DNA of 64,000 nucleotides, from NCBI GenBank assembly GCA_046330415.1, contig JAXLSW010000010.1:147634-211633 (forward strand). Reading direction: 5' to 3'. Source of the stretch: RHKX01 sp046330415. Its GTDB lineage: Bacteria > Actinomycetota > Thermoleophilia > Solirubrobacterales > 70-9. The translations under genes and the position numbers were made by a program. Positions 42,839 to 52,015 of this stretch are shown piece after piece (the first letter of the stretch is position 1; the number at the start of each line of letters is the position of its first letter). The notes under the pieces are model-generated. The model saw only the letters and a list, made by a program, of their open reading frames with translations. It was not told the origin of the DNA and searched no databases.

Positions 42839-44500
42839 TCAGTTGCCGCTGAGGTCAGCGGCCCAGTGCTGGTAGGCCCAGGTCGGGATGACGCTGAGTC
42901 CGCCCAGGTCCTTCGAAAGTGCCGTGAGCTGGTTGATCCAGTACAGAACCGACCAGGGCTGATCCTCGACGAGTTGCGCCTGAATCTTGGTCAGGGTCTC
43001 GGCCCTCGAGTCGTCGTCGGGCATTCCCTTCTGCTTGATGAGCAGCTTGTCGACGTTCGCGTTCTTGTACTCGGTGAAATCCGAGAAGTTGGTGGACAAG
43101 AACGGGATCGTCAGGTTCGACGACGGGTCCGGTGTGTCCGAGCCCCAGTCCCAGCAGGCCATGCTCCACTCGTGGGGCGGCTTCTCAGGAAAGAGCTGAG
43201 CGATCAGCTCGTCGCCGCTCACCTTGTCGACTGTGAGCTTGAGGCCGATCTCATCGGCTGCTTGCTGGATAGCGACTGCCTGAGCCTGCTGCTCGGTAGA
43301 GCTGGCGATGATGTTCCCGGTCGCGCCGGCGGCGCCGGCATCCTGGATCAGCTGCTTGGCTCGCTCGACGTCCTGGGTCATGTAGTCGGGCAACCCGTCG
43401 TACGCCTTCGAGAACACCGGCTCTGAGAACTGCCACTGGTTCGACATGATTGGGGAGTTCCAGAGCTTCCCCTCTCCGGCATACGCCGAGTCCAGCAGTC
43501 CCTGCTTGTCGGTCGCGAGACTCACAGCTTGGCGGACCCGAGGATCGTCGAAGGGGGCCTTGTTGCAGTTCGAGGCTGCGATTCGGATGTTGACCGATTC
43601 GCTTCGGAGGATCTGGATCTCGTCGCCGAGCGGAGCGATCTGCTGGCCGTTCAGCTGGAATGTGCCCTGGATCGAACCGTCCAGCATGCCCGTCGCGAGC
43701 GCCTCGGCATCCTCAACGACCTGGAACGTCAGATTCTTGACCTGAAGCGCCTTGCTCTTGTCCCAGTAGCCGTCGTAGCGCTCCATCTTGACCGCCTGAC
43801 CGCGATCCCACGAGACGAACTTGTAGGCGCCGGTGCCGATCGGAAGCGCGCCGGGTGATCCGATCTTGCTCCCGCTGCCCTCGAGCTTCTCGATGTTCGC
43901 CTGCGAGACGACCATGCCGACCGGGAGGCAGGGGATGTACTTCCACATCGCGTCCGGCTCCTTGAGCGTGACGATGACCTGGTTGTTCCCGTTGGTCTCC
44001 ACCGACCGAACGGATGCCACGAAGTCGGCGAGCGCTGATCCGTTGCTGGGATCGACGTGTCGCTGGATGCTGTAAGCCACGTCCTCGACGGTCATCGGTG
44101 ATCCGTCCTGGAAGGTCACCCCGGAGCGGATGTTGTAGATGTACGTCGTCGGGTCTTTCTGCTCCCAGGACTCCGCGATCATCGGGCTGATGCCGTTCTT
44201 CTCGTTGAGCTGGAGGATCGTGTCGTAGGCCTGGTACATGGGCTGAACGGACTGGTAGTCGTTCGGCCCGATCGGGTCGAGGCCCACGGGATCGGCGACG
44301 ATTCCCCAGTTGACGAGGTCAACCGGCTTGCCTCCACCCGCCACTGATCCGGACAGATCGGTCGCGATCGTCCCGCTGTCGCTGCTGCCACCGCAGCCGG
44401 CGAGCAACAGAGCTCCCATTCCGCCGGCGATGAACAGCTGCCGTCGGTTCGTCCGCAGCCCCTCGTAGTTCCCAAGCCGGTCGAGTTCCTCGAGCCTCAT
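42839..44500 (-). CDS. ABC transporter substrate-binding lipoprotein, family 5 (peptide/nickel type)
   Basis: Solute receptor of 553 residues for a Dpp/Opp-type importer. The N-terminus has a twin-Arg stretch NRRQLFIAGG and lipobox LLLAGC (Cys36), so it is probably Tat-exported and lipid-anchored. SBP_bac_5 features are MYQAYDTILQLNEKNGISP, IYNIRSGVTFQDGSPMTVED and FDDPRVRQAVSLATD. The ATG at 44500 has a good SD (GGAGAGG); an in-frame GTG at 44503 is less likely. It is divergent from the 14-gene operon whose end encodes the matching permeases and ATPases. Ligands of this family include peptides, amides, opines and sugar derivatives. Confidence 0.92.
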   Translation of the reverse strand: MRLEELDRLGNYEGLRTNRRQLFIAGGMGALLLAGCGGSSDSGTIATDLSGSVAGGGKPVDLVNWGIVADPVGLDPIGPNDYQSVQPMYQAYDTILQLNEKNGISPMIAESWEQKDPTTYIYNIRSGVTFQDGSPMTVEDVAYSIQRHVDPSNGSALADFVASVRSVETNGNNQVIVTLKEPDAMWKYIPCLPVGMVVSQANIEKLEGSGSKIGSPGALPIGTGAYKFVSWDRGQAVKMERYDGYWDKSKALQVKNLTFQVVEDAEALATGMLDGSIQGTFQLNGQQIAPLGDEIQILRSESVNIRIAASNCNKAPFDDPRVRQAVSLATDKQGLLDSAYAGEGKLWNSPIMSNQWQFSEPVFSKAYDGLPDYMTQDVERAKQLIQDAGAAGATGNIIASSTEQQAQAVAIQQAADEIGLKLTVDKVSGDELIAQLFPEKPPHEWSMACWDWGSDTPDPSSNLTIPFLSTNFSDFTEYKNANVDKLLIKQKGMPDDDSRAETLTKIQAQLVEDQPWSVLYWINQLTALSKDLGGLSVIPTWAYQHWAADLSGN

Positions 44501-44563
44501 CACTGATCCTCTCCGTTCGTTGTCGCCCTGACTTCGCGGTGCGCGTAAGCCTGATTGGCGGCT

Positions 44564-44592
44564 AATATAACGATCAAGTAATCACGTGTCAA
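44564..44592 (-). promoter_or_regulatory. Sigma-70-type promoter for the substrate-binding protein gene
   Basis: On the minus strand TTGACA (44592-44587), a 17-base spacer and TATATT (44569-44564), near-consensus. Transcription would begin about 44557, leaving a leader of about 55 bases before the ATG at 44500. The region is strikingly AT-rich for this genome. Confidence 0.7.
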
Positions 44593-44628
44593 GCTAACTT
44601 CCTATGAATAAGCCCAAAATAGACCTAG

Positions 44629-44657
44629 TTGCACGACTCGAGGTTTGTCGATAAAGT
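44629..44657 (+). promoter_or_regulatory. Sigma-70-type promoter for the amide/sugar-acid operon
   Basis: TTGCAC (44629-44634), a 17-base spacer and TAAAGT (44652-44657) on the plus strand. The predicted start is about 44664, 25 bases before ATG 44689. A CACGTG palindrome at 44583-44588, between the two divergent promoters, could belong to an operator for the LacI-type regulator of the operon (weak). Confidence 0.5.
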
Positions 44658-44688
44658 GAACGAAGCCCCCGAAATGGGGGCAAGAGAG

Positions 44689-46917
44689 ATGACAGCCGCA
44701 GATGCTCAAACCAGCCGTCCCGAACGTCCCGACTTCCCGAAGGAGGTCGTTCTCGGGTACTCGGAGCCCCTGGTGGCGCACGCGGGCGACCGGGTGGATC
44801 TCCACGTGAGCACCGATGCAGCCGCCTACGAGGCCGAGCTCCTGCGGCTGCGGTCTGCGGGTGGCAGGGATGGTCTCGTCGCAGAGCCCGTCCCGTCGCT
44901 CGAGCTTCCGGCCCTCATCGAGGGCCGCGCGTGTCGCAGCACCTTTGGTTCCTGGGTCGAGGTTGGCCCCGCTCGCGAGATCGCGGCCCTCACGCGGTTC
45001 AGGGCGTCCATCTGGGTGTTCCCGACGCTGCTGACCGCGGTTCCTCAGGTCGCCATGGGCACGATGGACGGCTCGGATGTCAGCGGATGGCAGGTATGCA
45101 TCGACGTCCACCGTGGGGTTGGGCTTCGCGTCGCTGGGGGCGAGGGTGTCTTGGAGGCGTGGTCTGATGCTCCAGTTGCTGAGCGCCGCTGGACGGAGCT
45201 CGTCGTCGACGCTGACGCTGAAGCCGACACGGTGATCTTCACCGCTACGAGCGGCAAGGCCAGTTGCTCGGAGGTGCGATCCCTGCCACTCTCCTCGATT
45301 CAGTCGGGGGGCAGGCTCGTGATCGGCGCTCCTCAGGTCGAACCCCGACCGGTGAGTGCTGACGGGAACGGCTGCTTCAACGGCAAGATCAGCAATCCGC
45401 GCATCGATGCCGGGGGAGAGGTCGTTGTCGACGTCGACTTGACTGACGCACTCGATGGCTGGCGGTTTCGGGAGCGCTCCCGATTCGGCCACCAGGTCGA
45501 GCTTCGTAACGCCCCGATGGCCGGTGCCACCGGCCCGAACTGGCGAGCGAGGAGCTCATCCTTCACCGAAGCCCCTGAGGAGTATGGGGCGGTTCACCTG
45601 CACGACGACGACCTCGAAGACGCGGGCTGGGATGCGGCGGCCTCGGTCGACCTCCCGCTCGACATGCCATCGGGGATCTACGCGGCGAAGCTGTCGACCT
45701 CCGACTGCACCGACTTCGTTCCGTTCTTCGTCACCGGCCCCGCCCGGCCCGGAGTCGACATGGTCCTGCTGCTTCCGACGCTGACTTACCTGGCGTACGC
45801 CGACGAGCACGAGATCCTCTCGAACCCCCCGAGTTTCCGGGCGTTCACAGGGCTCGGCATAGAGGATGCAGACCTTGGTTGGCGCGACTGGTACTCGGTC
45901 GACACCGGGCTTCTCAGCCTCTACGACGTCCACCGGGATGGGTCGTCCGCGTGCTTCGCGTCGACCAGGAGGCCACTCGTGAACGTCCGTCCCGATTACG
46001 AGTGGTGCCTGATACATGGCCCGCATGGCCTCGCCATGGATCTTCGCCTGACGGGCTGGCTCGATTCCGCCGGGTTCACCTACGACGTGCTGACCGACCA
46101 CGACCTCCACGAGAGGGGCGCCGATGCGCTCGAGCCCTACCGAGTGATCGTGACTGGTGCGCATCCTGAGTACTGGACGGCCGAGATGCTCGACGCGCTC
46201 GAGGCACACCTCGACCGCGGAGGAAGGACGGCCTACCTTGGTGGGAACGGTCTTCACGGCGTCGCCGGCATCGATCGAGGCCGCCCCCACATGGTGGAGA
46301 TCCGGCGTGGGTTGGGTGGGAGCAGGCCCTCGAGTGCGGAGCCGGGTGAGGTCTGGCTGACGACGTCGCGAGAGCAGGGAGGAACCTGGCGCGATCGAGG
46401 GCGACCCTCGCACCGGGTTCTGGGGGTCGGAACCGCCGCGATGGGAGCCGGCTCCGGTCGCGGATACGTCCGGTCTCAGCGCAGTCACCAGGCTGAGTTC
46501 GACTGGGTGTTCGAGGGCGTCGATGGCGATGAGATCGGCGCCGGCACCGGATTTCTCGGCGGCCCTGCCGCGTACGAGTTCGATCGAACCGACGAGACGC
46601 TCGGAACCCCGTCTCACGCTGTGGTCCTCGCGACGGCCACCGGCTTCGACGAGCCCTACTACCCGATGCTGGAGGACTTCATGGGCTCCTCTCCAGAGGT
46701 GAGTGATCCGAGGTCCCCGATGGTCCGCGCCGACATGGTGATGATGGTCGACGAGGCGGGCGGGGGAGCGTTCTCAGCCGGGTCCGCCGCGTGGTGCGGG
46801 AGCCTCACGGATCCGAACGGCGATCCGACGGATGTCGCGGTGGTGACGGGCAACGTGCTGCGACGCTTCGCTGAGACCCCCCTGGGCGAGAGCCCTCTCC
46901 ACGGAGGGAGGGGCTGA
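44689..46917 (+). CDS. N,N-dimethylformamidase large-subunit-like amidohydrolase
   Basis: Protein of 742 residues resembling DMFase beta subunit. An N-terminal LamG/concanavalin-like region (about residues 85-250) is followed by the DMFase C-terminal domain from about residue 330. DMFase is known to use a 2-Tyr-1-carboxylate mononuclear iron. Candidate ligands here are Glu494 in TGAHPEYW and tyrosines in LTYLAYADEH (Tyr367/370) or nearby. It would hydrolyse an N-substituted formamide or other small amide. No small-subunit gene is adjacent. ATG 44689 has a purine-rich SD; ATG 44674 is an alternative. It overlaps HyuA by one base (TGATG). Confidence 0.8.
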   Translation: MTAADAQTSRPERPDFPKEVVLGYSEPLVAHAGDRVDLHVSTDAAAYEAELLRLRSAGGRDGLVAEPVPSLELPALIEGRACRSTFGSWVEVGPAREIAALTRFRASIWVFPTLLTAVPQVAMGTMDGSDVSGWQVCIDVHRGVGLRVAGGEGVLEAWSDAPVAERRWTELVVDADAEADTVIFTATSGKASCSEVRSLPLSSIQSGGRLVIGAPQVEPRPVSADGNGCFNGKISNPRIDAGGEVVVDVDLTDALDGWRFRERSRFGHQVELRNAPMAGATGPNWRARSSSFTEAPEEYGAVHLHDDDLEDAGWDAAASVDLPLDMPSGIYAAKLSTSDCTDFVPFFVTGPARPGVDMVLLLPTLTYLAYADEHEILSNPPSFRAFTGLGIEDADLGWRDWYSVDTGLLSLYDVHRDGSSACFASTRRPLVNVRPDYEWCLIHGPHGLAMDLRLTGWLDSAGFTYDVLTDHDLHERGADALEPYRVIVTGAHPEYWTAEMLDALEAHLDRGGRTAYLGGNGLHGVAGIDRGRPHMVEIRRGLGGSRPSSAEPGEVWLTTSREQGGTWRDRGRPSHRVLGVGTAAMGAGSGRGYVRSQRSHQAEFDWVFEGVDGDEIGAGTGFLGGPAAYEFDRTDETLGTPSHAVVLATATGFDEPYYPMLEDFMGSSPEVSDPRSPMVRADMVMMVDEAGGGAFSAGSAAWCGSLTDPNGDPTDVAVVTGNVLRRFAETPLGESPLHGGRG

Positions 46918-48950
46918 TGGCCTTCCGGCTCGGCGTCGATACGGGAGGCACCTTCTGCGACTTCGTTCTCGTCGACGAGTCGACCGGTTCGATCCGGCGA
47001 GCCAAGGTTCCATCCACTCCGTCGGATCCATCGCAGGCGATTCGAAGCGGGTTGGAGGAGCTCGGGATCGACGGGGAGGTGGGGCAGGTCACAGTCGGTA
47101 CGACCATTGCCACGAACGCGGTCATCGAGCGGCGAGGACCGAAGGTGATCTACGTCGGCAACGAAGGATTCACCGACGTCCCTTTCATCGGCCGGCTCGA
47201 CAAGGAGCTTCTCTACGACCTTCATTGGGACAAGCCCCCGCCCCTCGTGCGGCGGCGCGATTGCGTCGGCGCCCCAGGGCGCGTCGGACACCACGGTGAG
47301 GAGCTGGAACCGATGACCGCCGAGGGGCTCACCAGGTTGACGGAGGCCGTCGCGGCCAGGGCGAACGGCGAAGAAGATGCCGTGGTCGCCGTCTGCATGC
47401 TCTTCTCCTATCTGCGCTCCGAGCACGAGCGGGAGATCGGCGACGCGATCGCCGCGGCCTTGCCCGGCGTGAGCATCTCGCTCTCGCACCTGGTTTCGCC
47501 GGTGTGGCGGGAGTACGAGCGCGCGAGTACCACCATCGCCGACGCCTTCGTGAAGCCGATCGTCGCCGACTACGCCGAGCGTGTCGGGGGCGAGCTCAAG
47601 CGAACGCTCGGTGTCGAGGACTGGAACCTCCTCGCCTCCAATGGCGGTTACCTGCGGGCAGACGGTGCTGCGTCGCGAGCGGCGCAACTTCTCCTCTCGG
47701 GACTGGCCGGCGGCGTCAGCGGCGCGCGTTACTTCGCAACTCAGGCCGGTTTCGACTCGGTCTTCACCCTGGACATGGGTGGAACGAGCTGTGACATCGG
47801 CCTCATCCGGGATGGCACCGAGCAGTACGCGCCGGAGTTCGATGTCGCGTTCGGACTGCCCGCGACCATTCCCTGCGTTTCCGTGAAGACGATCGGCGCC
47901 GGCGGGGGATCCATCGCCTGGCTCGATCGTGGAGGGATGCTCCACGTGGGTCCGCGGAGTGCCGGTGCACAGCCCGGTCCCGTGGCCTACGGGCGCGGTG
48001 GCGAGGAACCGACCATCACGGATGCCAACCTCGTGCTCGGAAGGCTGAGTCCGGAGTACTTCCTGGGCGGGTCGATGGAGCTGGATGCAGATGGCGCCCT
48101 TCGCGCCTACGAAGAGCTCGGCGCTGAGATCGGCCTCGATGCACACGCGGCGGCGCGGTCGGCCCTGAAGATCGCTGATGAAGGTATGGCGAATGCGATC
48201 CGCCTGGTCGCTGTCGAGCAGGGGCTGGATCCGCGCGACTTCGGCCTGATCGCCTTCGGGGGTGCGGGACCGCTGCACGCCCGCTCAGTTGCATCCCGGC
48301 TGGGCATCGGCAAGGTCCTGATTCCGCCGTCTCCAGGCCTCTGCTCCGCGTTCGGGGCCCTGATCGCGCCTCCTCGCGTGGATCTCGTCAAGACCTACTA
48401 CGCCAACTCGTTCACGATCGATCCCGAGGACCTGTTCAGGACCCTGGGCGCGCTCGCTGATGATGCCGTCAAGCAACTGCGGATGAGCGTGGATGTTGAC
48501 CAGCCGACGCTCGAGTACTTCGCTTCGCTGAGATACCTCGGGCAGAACTTCGAGCTCGAACTGCCCCTGGTGGACGGTCCCCATGGCACCTGGGACGGGG
48601 TGCTGGCGGCGTTCTCAGCCGAGCATCTCGCGCAGTACGGCTTCGATCTCGCCGGCGAGCCCGTCGAGATCGTGAGCATCCGGGCCACGGCAAGATCGGA
48701 AGCGGACGTTGTCCCGGCACAGACGGTCGCCGCAGGCGTGTCGGTTGGCGCAGCGCGCCAGGTCTGGCTGGAAGCAGGGCCACCGATCGAGTGCCCGGTT
48801 CATCGCCGCGACGAGATCCAGCCAGGTGCCGAGCTCCACGGTCCGGCCATCATCGAGGAGCCGGACTCGACGACCATCGCGCTGCCCGGCGATTCGATCG
48901 TCAGGGACGAGAGCGGTGTGTTGGTGCTGACGTTGGGGGAGGAAGCATGA
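46917..48950 (+). CDS. Hydantoinase/oxoprolinase subunit A (HyuA family)
   Basis: ATP-using subunit of 677 residues, of the hydantoinase A/5-oxoprolinase/acetone carboxylase beta family. The N-terminal actin-like ATPase motif LGVDTGGTFCDFVLVDE is followed by TVGTTIATNAVIERRG. The second phosphate motif is FTLDMGGTSCDIGLI, then GAGGGSIAWLD and FGGAGPLHA. With subunit B it drives ATP-dependent opening of a cyclic imide/lactam, or carboxylation of a ketone. It overlaps HyuB by four bases. The substrate is not readable from sequence. Confidence 0.92.
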   Translation: MAFRLGVDTGGTFCDFVLVDESTGSIRRAKVPSTPSDPSQAIRSGLEELGIDGEVGQVTVGTTIATNAVIERRGPKVIYVGNEGFTDVPFIGRLDKELLYDLHWDKPPPLVRRRDCVGAPGRVGHHGEELEPMTAEGLTRLTEAVAARANGEEDAVVAVCMLFSYLRSEHEREIGDAIAAALPGVSISLSHLVSPVWREYERASTTIADAFVKPIVADYAERVGGELKRTLGVEDWNLLASNGGYLRADGAASRAAQLLLSGLAGGVSGARYFATQAGFDSVFTLDMGGTSCDIGLIRDGTEQYAPEFDVAFGLPATIPCVSVKTIGAGGGSIAWLDRGGMLHVGPRSAGAQPGPVAYGRGGEEPTITDANLVLGRLSPEYFLGGSMELDADGALRAYEELGAEIGLDAHAAARSALKIADEGMANAIRLVAVEQGLDPRDFGLIAFGGAGPLHARSVASRLGIGKVLIPPSPGLCSAFGALIAPPRVDLVKTYYANSFTIDPEDLFRTLGALADDAVKQLRMSVDVDQPTLEYFASLRYLGQNFELELPLVDGPHGTWDGVLAAFSAEHLAQYGFDLAGEPVEIVSIRATARSEADVVPAQTVAAGVSVGAARQVWLEAGPPIECPVHRRDEIQPGAELHGPAIIEEPDSTTIALPGDSIVRDESGVLVLTLGEEA

Positions 48951-50689
48951 GAGACGAGCTCGAACTCGATGCGGTCGGACTCCATGTCCTTCACAACGGG
49001 CTGGCGAACATCGCCGCCGAGATGGCGCTCGTGATGATGAAGACGTCGTACTCGACGATCTTCAACGAAGGCCTCGACTTCTCGACGGTGCTGCTCGACG
49101 CTCGCGGCAACCTGATCGCGGAGAAGAACTACACGCCGTCGATGATGGGTGCGATTCCCAACACGGTTCGGTGGACCCTGGAGGAGTTCGGAGAGGAGTT
49201 CTTCTCACCAGGAGACGTGGTCGTGCACAACGACCCCTATCGCGGTCAGTGCCACATCCCGGAGCACATGATGATGAAGCCGGTCTTCAGCGGCGGCAAG
49301 CTGGTGGCCTTCGCGGGGGCGATCGGACATGTGGCAGAGGTGGGTGGAAAGGCGCCCGGGAGCTTCGCCTCCGACGCAACAGACGTCTTCCAGGAGGGGC
49401 TGAGGTTGCCCCCCGTGAAGCTGATCGAAGGTGGTGAGTACAACGAGCAGATCTGGCGCATCGTTCTCGCCAACCACCGCACGCCGAACAACACCTGGGG
49501 CGACTTCCACGCGATGATCGGAGCGCTCAACGTCGGCGAACGCCGCGTCCTCCGTCTCATGGAGCGCTATGGGGCGGACACCGTCACCAAGGGCGCCGAC
49601 CTGCTCATCGACTTCTCCGAGCGCAGGTTGCGCGCTGAGATCGCGGACCTGCCTGACGGCAGCTACGACGCCGAGATGCAGGTCGAGGACGATGGGGTCG
49701 GAACCGATCCCTTCACCGTCAAGGTCTCGGTGGTGATCCGGGGTGATGAGGTGATCGCCGACTTCACCGGCTCGAGCCCGCAGGTGAGGGGCCCGATGAA
49801 CTGCACGTTCGTCGTCGCCCTGTCGGCTACCTACAACGCGATCTTCTGCGTGACTGACCCGGATGCCCAGATCCCGCGCAATTCGGGCTGCTATCGGCCG
49901 GTGAGGATCATCGCTCCGCCCGGGAGTGTGGTCAACGTGGTGTATCCGGGGCCGTCGGTAGGGGGCAACACCGACCTGCAGCCGAAGCTCATCGATCTCA
50001 CCCTTGCGGCGCTCTCCAAGGCAGTCCCGGAGCGTGTCGCCGCCTCGAGCGGGGGATCGAGCTCGAACCTCCTGTTCGGTGGCACCCATCCAGAGACGGG
50101 GCGCTACTACTCGAACTACCACTTCGATGGAATGGGGGCCGGAGGGACGATGTCGTCGGACGGCAACGACGCCGAGGTGACGCGACACTCGAACTGCCGC
50201 AACACGCCTATCGAGGTCTTCGAGCACCGATACCCGCTGCTGACGCTCGAGTACGGCATGGCCGCGAACTCCGGCGGCGCCGGTGCTCACAGGGGCGGCC
50301 TGGCGACCCACCGCACTATGAGGGTCACCGCTCCGGAGATCACGTTCAGCGCTCTCTTCGACCGGTCCTCCATCCCACCCATGGGTCTGTTCGGCGGTGA
50401 GCCGGCGACCGGGTCCGAGCTCTTGGTCAAGCGCAAGGGCGAGACCGAGTTCAGACCCTTCGACGAGGTGTTCGGGCTGGCGTCGCCGACCAAGTTCACG
50501 AACGTGGTCCTCCACGACGGCGATGAGATTCGGTACCGAACGCCCGGCGGGGGAGGCTTCGGTCCACCGGCGGATCGCGATCGCAATGCCGTCGTCGACG
50601 ATGTCGCGGACGGCTATGTGACCGTGGAGGAGGCGGCGAGGGCCTATGGGTTGGAGATCACAGCGGAATCGGGGATCGATGAGCAGTAG
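48947..50689 (+). CDS. Hydantoinase/oxoprolinase subunit B (HyuB family)
   Basis: Partner subunit of 580 residues. Family motifs: ALVMMKTSYSTIFNEGLDFS, DVVVHNDPYRGQCHIPEHM (metal-binding His/Asp), FAGAIGHVAEVGGKAPGS, SGGSSSNLLFGG and the C-terminal GGGGFGPPADRD. It carries the catalytic site for ring opening or carboxylation energised by subunit A. Residue number and order are typical of N-methylhydantoinase B. It overlaps the following zinc-ribbon gene by 11 bases. Confidence 0.92.
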   Translation: MRDELELDAVGLHVLHNGLANIAAEMALVMMKTSYSTIFNEGLDFSTVLLDARGNLIAEKNYTPSMMGAIPNTVRWTLEEFGEEFFSPGDVVVHNDPYRGQCHIPEHMMMKPVFSGGKLVAFAGAIGHVAEVGGKAPGSFASDATDVFQEGLRLPPVKLIEGGEYNEQIWRIVLANHRTPNNTWGDFHAMIGALNVGERRVLRLMERYGADTVTKGADLLIDFSERRLRAEIADLPDGSYDAEMQVEDDGVGTDPFTVKVSVVIRGDEVIADFTGSSPQVRGPMNCTFVVALSATYNAIFCVTDPDAQIPRNSGCYRPVRIIAPPGSVVNVVYPGPSVGGNTDLQPKLIDLTLAALSKAVPERVAASSGGSSSNLLFGGTHPETGRYYSNYHFDGMGAGGTMSSDGNDAEVTRHSNCRNTPIEVFEHRYPLLTLEYGMAANSGGAGAHRGGLATHRTMRVTAPEITFSALFDRSSIPPMGLFGGEPATGSELLVKRKGETEFRPFDEVFGLASPTKFTNVVLHDGDEIRYRTPGGGGFGPPADRDRNAVVDDVADGYVTVEEAARAYGLEITAESGIDEQ

Positions 50690-50885
50690 ATGGGTCGACT
50701 TCAACCGCGCGTGGCACGACACGGAGGTGGTCAACTGCCCCGTCTGTGGCCGCCTCATCCCCAGCCGTGCCTGGGTGTTCGAGGTGCCTTCGGGTGAGAT
50801 CACGGCGTGCTCTGAGGAGTGCGAGGAGCTCTACTTCTCCTACGTCGAGCCGACCCACGGACCGATCCGAGGGATGGAGCGATGA
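50679..50885 (+). CDS. Small zinc-ribbon protein, candidate third subunit of the HyuAB enzyme
   Basis: Protein of 68 residues with two Cys pairs (CPVCGRLIPSR and CSEECEELYFSYV), 28 residues apart between the inner cysteines, consistent with a treble-clef/TRASH-like zinc site. It overlaps HyuB by 11 bases and the enolase-superfamily gene by 4, so it is made in step with both. Acetone and acetophenone carboxylases, built on HyuA/HyuB-like subunits, include small extra subunits, and a zinc-binding gamma chain is known for acetone carboxylase. A similar role is a reasonable guess. I do not recognise a named family. Confidence 0.72.
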   Translation: MSSRWVDFNRAWHDTEVVNCPVCGRLIPSRAWVFEVPSGEITACSEECEELYFSYVEPTHGPIRGMER

Positions 50886-52015
50886 TCGTCACCGAGGTGG
50901 AGGCGATCCACCTTCGCCAGCCCGGTTTGCTCGACGCGACGATCGCCGATGGGAGCCAGGACGCTCTCCTCGTGCGGGTTCACACCGACGAGGGCATCAC
51001 CGGAATCGGCGAGGTCGACTCCCTGCCCTACGTCGCGAAGGCGGCGATCGAGGCTCCGTCCTCCCATGCGAACGCGAGCGGGCTCGCGGGTCTTCTCGTC
51101 GGACAGGAGCTCGATGATCTCGACACGGTGTGGCGTCGACTCTTCGCCGGCTCGATCTACTTCGGTCGCCGGGGGGTTGCGATACACGCCCTGAGTGGGA
51201 TCGAGATCGCGCTCTGGGACATCGCGGGCCAGGCGGCGGGGAAGCCGATCCACGAGATGCTCGGCGGTAAGCGCCGCGACAGGGTCAAGGCGTACGCGAG
51301 CACGCTCATGCCTGGGACGCCGGATGACGTGAGGCGTGTCGTCGACGAGCAGCTCGGGGCGGGGTTCGGAGGTATCAAGCTCGGTTGGGGACCGTTCGGC
51401 AGGGATGCGGACCTGGATGTGGCCCTGGTTGCGGCGGCTCGCGAGGAAGGTGGCGGCGACTTCGACCTGATGCTCGACATCGGTATGGGCTGGGACGACG
51501 CGGCGGACGCCATCGCCCGCGTGCGAAGGATGGAGGAGCACAACCCCTACTGGATCGAGGAGCCGTTCTTCCCGGACGAGTACGCGATGTACGAAGAGCT
51601 TGCCGAGGCGGTGGATACACCGATCGCGGCCGGTGAGGAGGAGGCCCTTCTCGTCGATTTCATCCGCCTGGCGGATCAGGGCGGCGTCACTGTGCTGCAG
51701 CCGGACGTGACGCGGGCGGGAGGCATGCGCGAGGCCCTGCGGGTTGCCGAGATGGCTCGCGAGCGGGGCAAGCGATGCGTGCTGCACTCATGGAGCACGG
51801 GAATCATCAAGGCGGCGAGCCTGCATGTTCTTGCGGCCATGGAGGAGGCGGAGTACTTCGAGTACTGCGTCCAGACGACCGAGCTCAACCAGCGGCTGGT
51901 CACGAACGAGTTCGACCTCGAGGACGGCCACGTTCGAATCCCGACGGAGCCAGGACTCGGGATCGAGCTGGACGAGGAATTCCTGGAGCACTGTCGACTG
52001 AAGGAGAATCGATGA
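50882..52015 (+). CDS. Mandelate racemase/muconate lactonizing (enolase superfamily) protein, probable sugar-acid dehydratase
   Basis: Protein of 377 residues. The N-terminal capping domain is followed by the barrel with KLGWGPFG (Lys of the KxK region), metal ligands in LMLDIGMGW (Asp), YWIEEPFF (Glu) and AAGEEEALL (Glu), then QPDVTRAGG and HSWSTGI (Asp/His dyad). This His-bearing pattern is that of the mandelate-racemase subgroup, which includes gluconate, galactonate and related acid dehydratases making 2-keto-3-deoxy acids. KDG kinase and two aldolases downstream support a sugar-acid dehydratase. The exact acid is unknown. Confidence 0.87.
   Translation: MIVTEVEAIHLRQPGLLDATIADGSQDALLVRVHTDEGITGIGEVDSLPYVAKAAIEAPSSHANASGLAGLLVGQELDDLDTVWRRLFAGSIYFGRRGVAIHALSGIEIALWDIAGQAAGKPIHEMLGGKRRDRVKAYASTLMPGTPDDVRRVVDEQLGAGFGGIKLGWGPFGRDADLDVALVAAAREEGGGDFDLMLDIGMGWDDAADAIARVRRMEEHNPYWIEEPFFPDEYAMYEELAEAVDTPIAAGEEEALLVDFIRLADQGGVTVLQPDVTRAGGMREALRVAEMARERGKRCVLHSWSTGIIKAASLHVLAAMEEAEYFEYCVQTTELNQRLVTNEFDLEDGHVRIPTEPGLGIELDEEFLEHCRLKENR

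Noticed and set aside
42801..42840. Direct repeat AAGCCCAAGCTC as an attachment site
   Set aside because: Two 12-base copies 28 bases apart with no integrase or element between them; more likely part of the terminator region.
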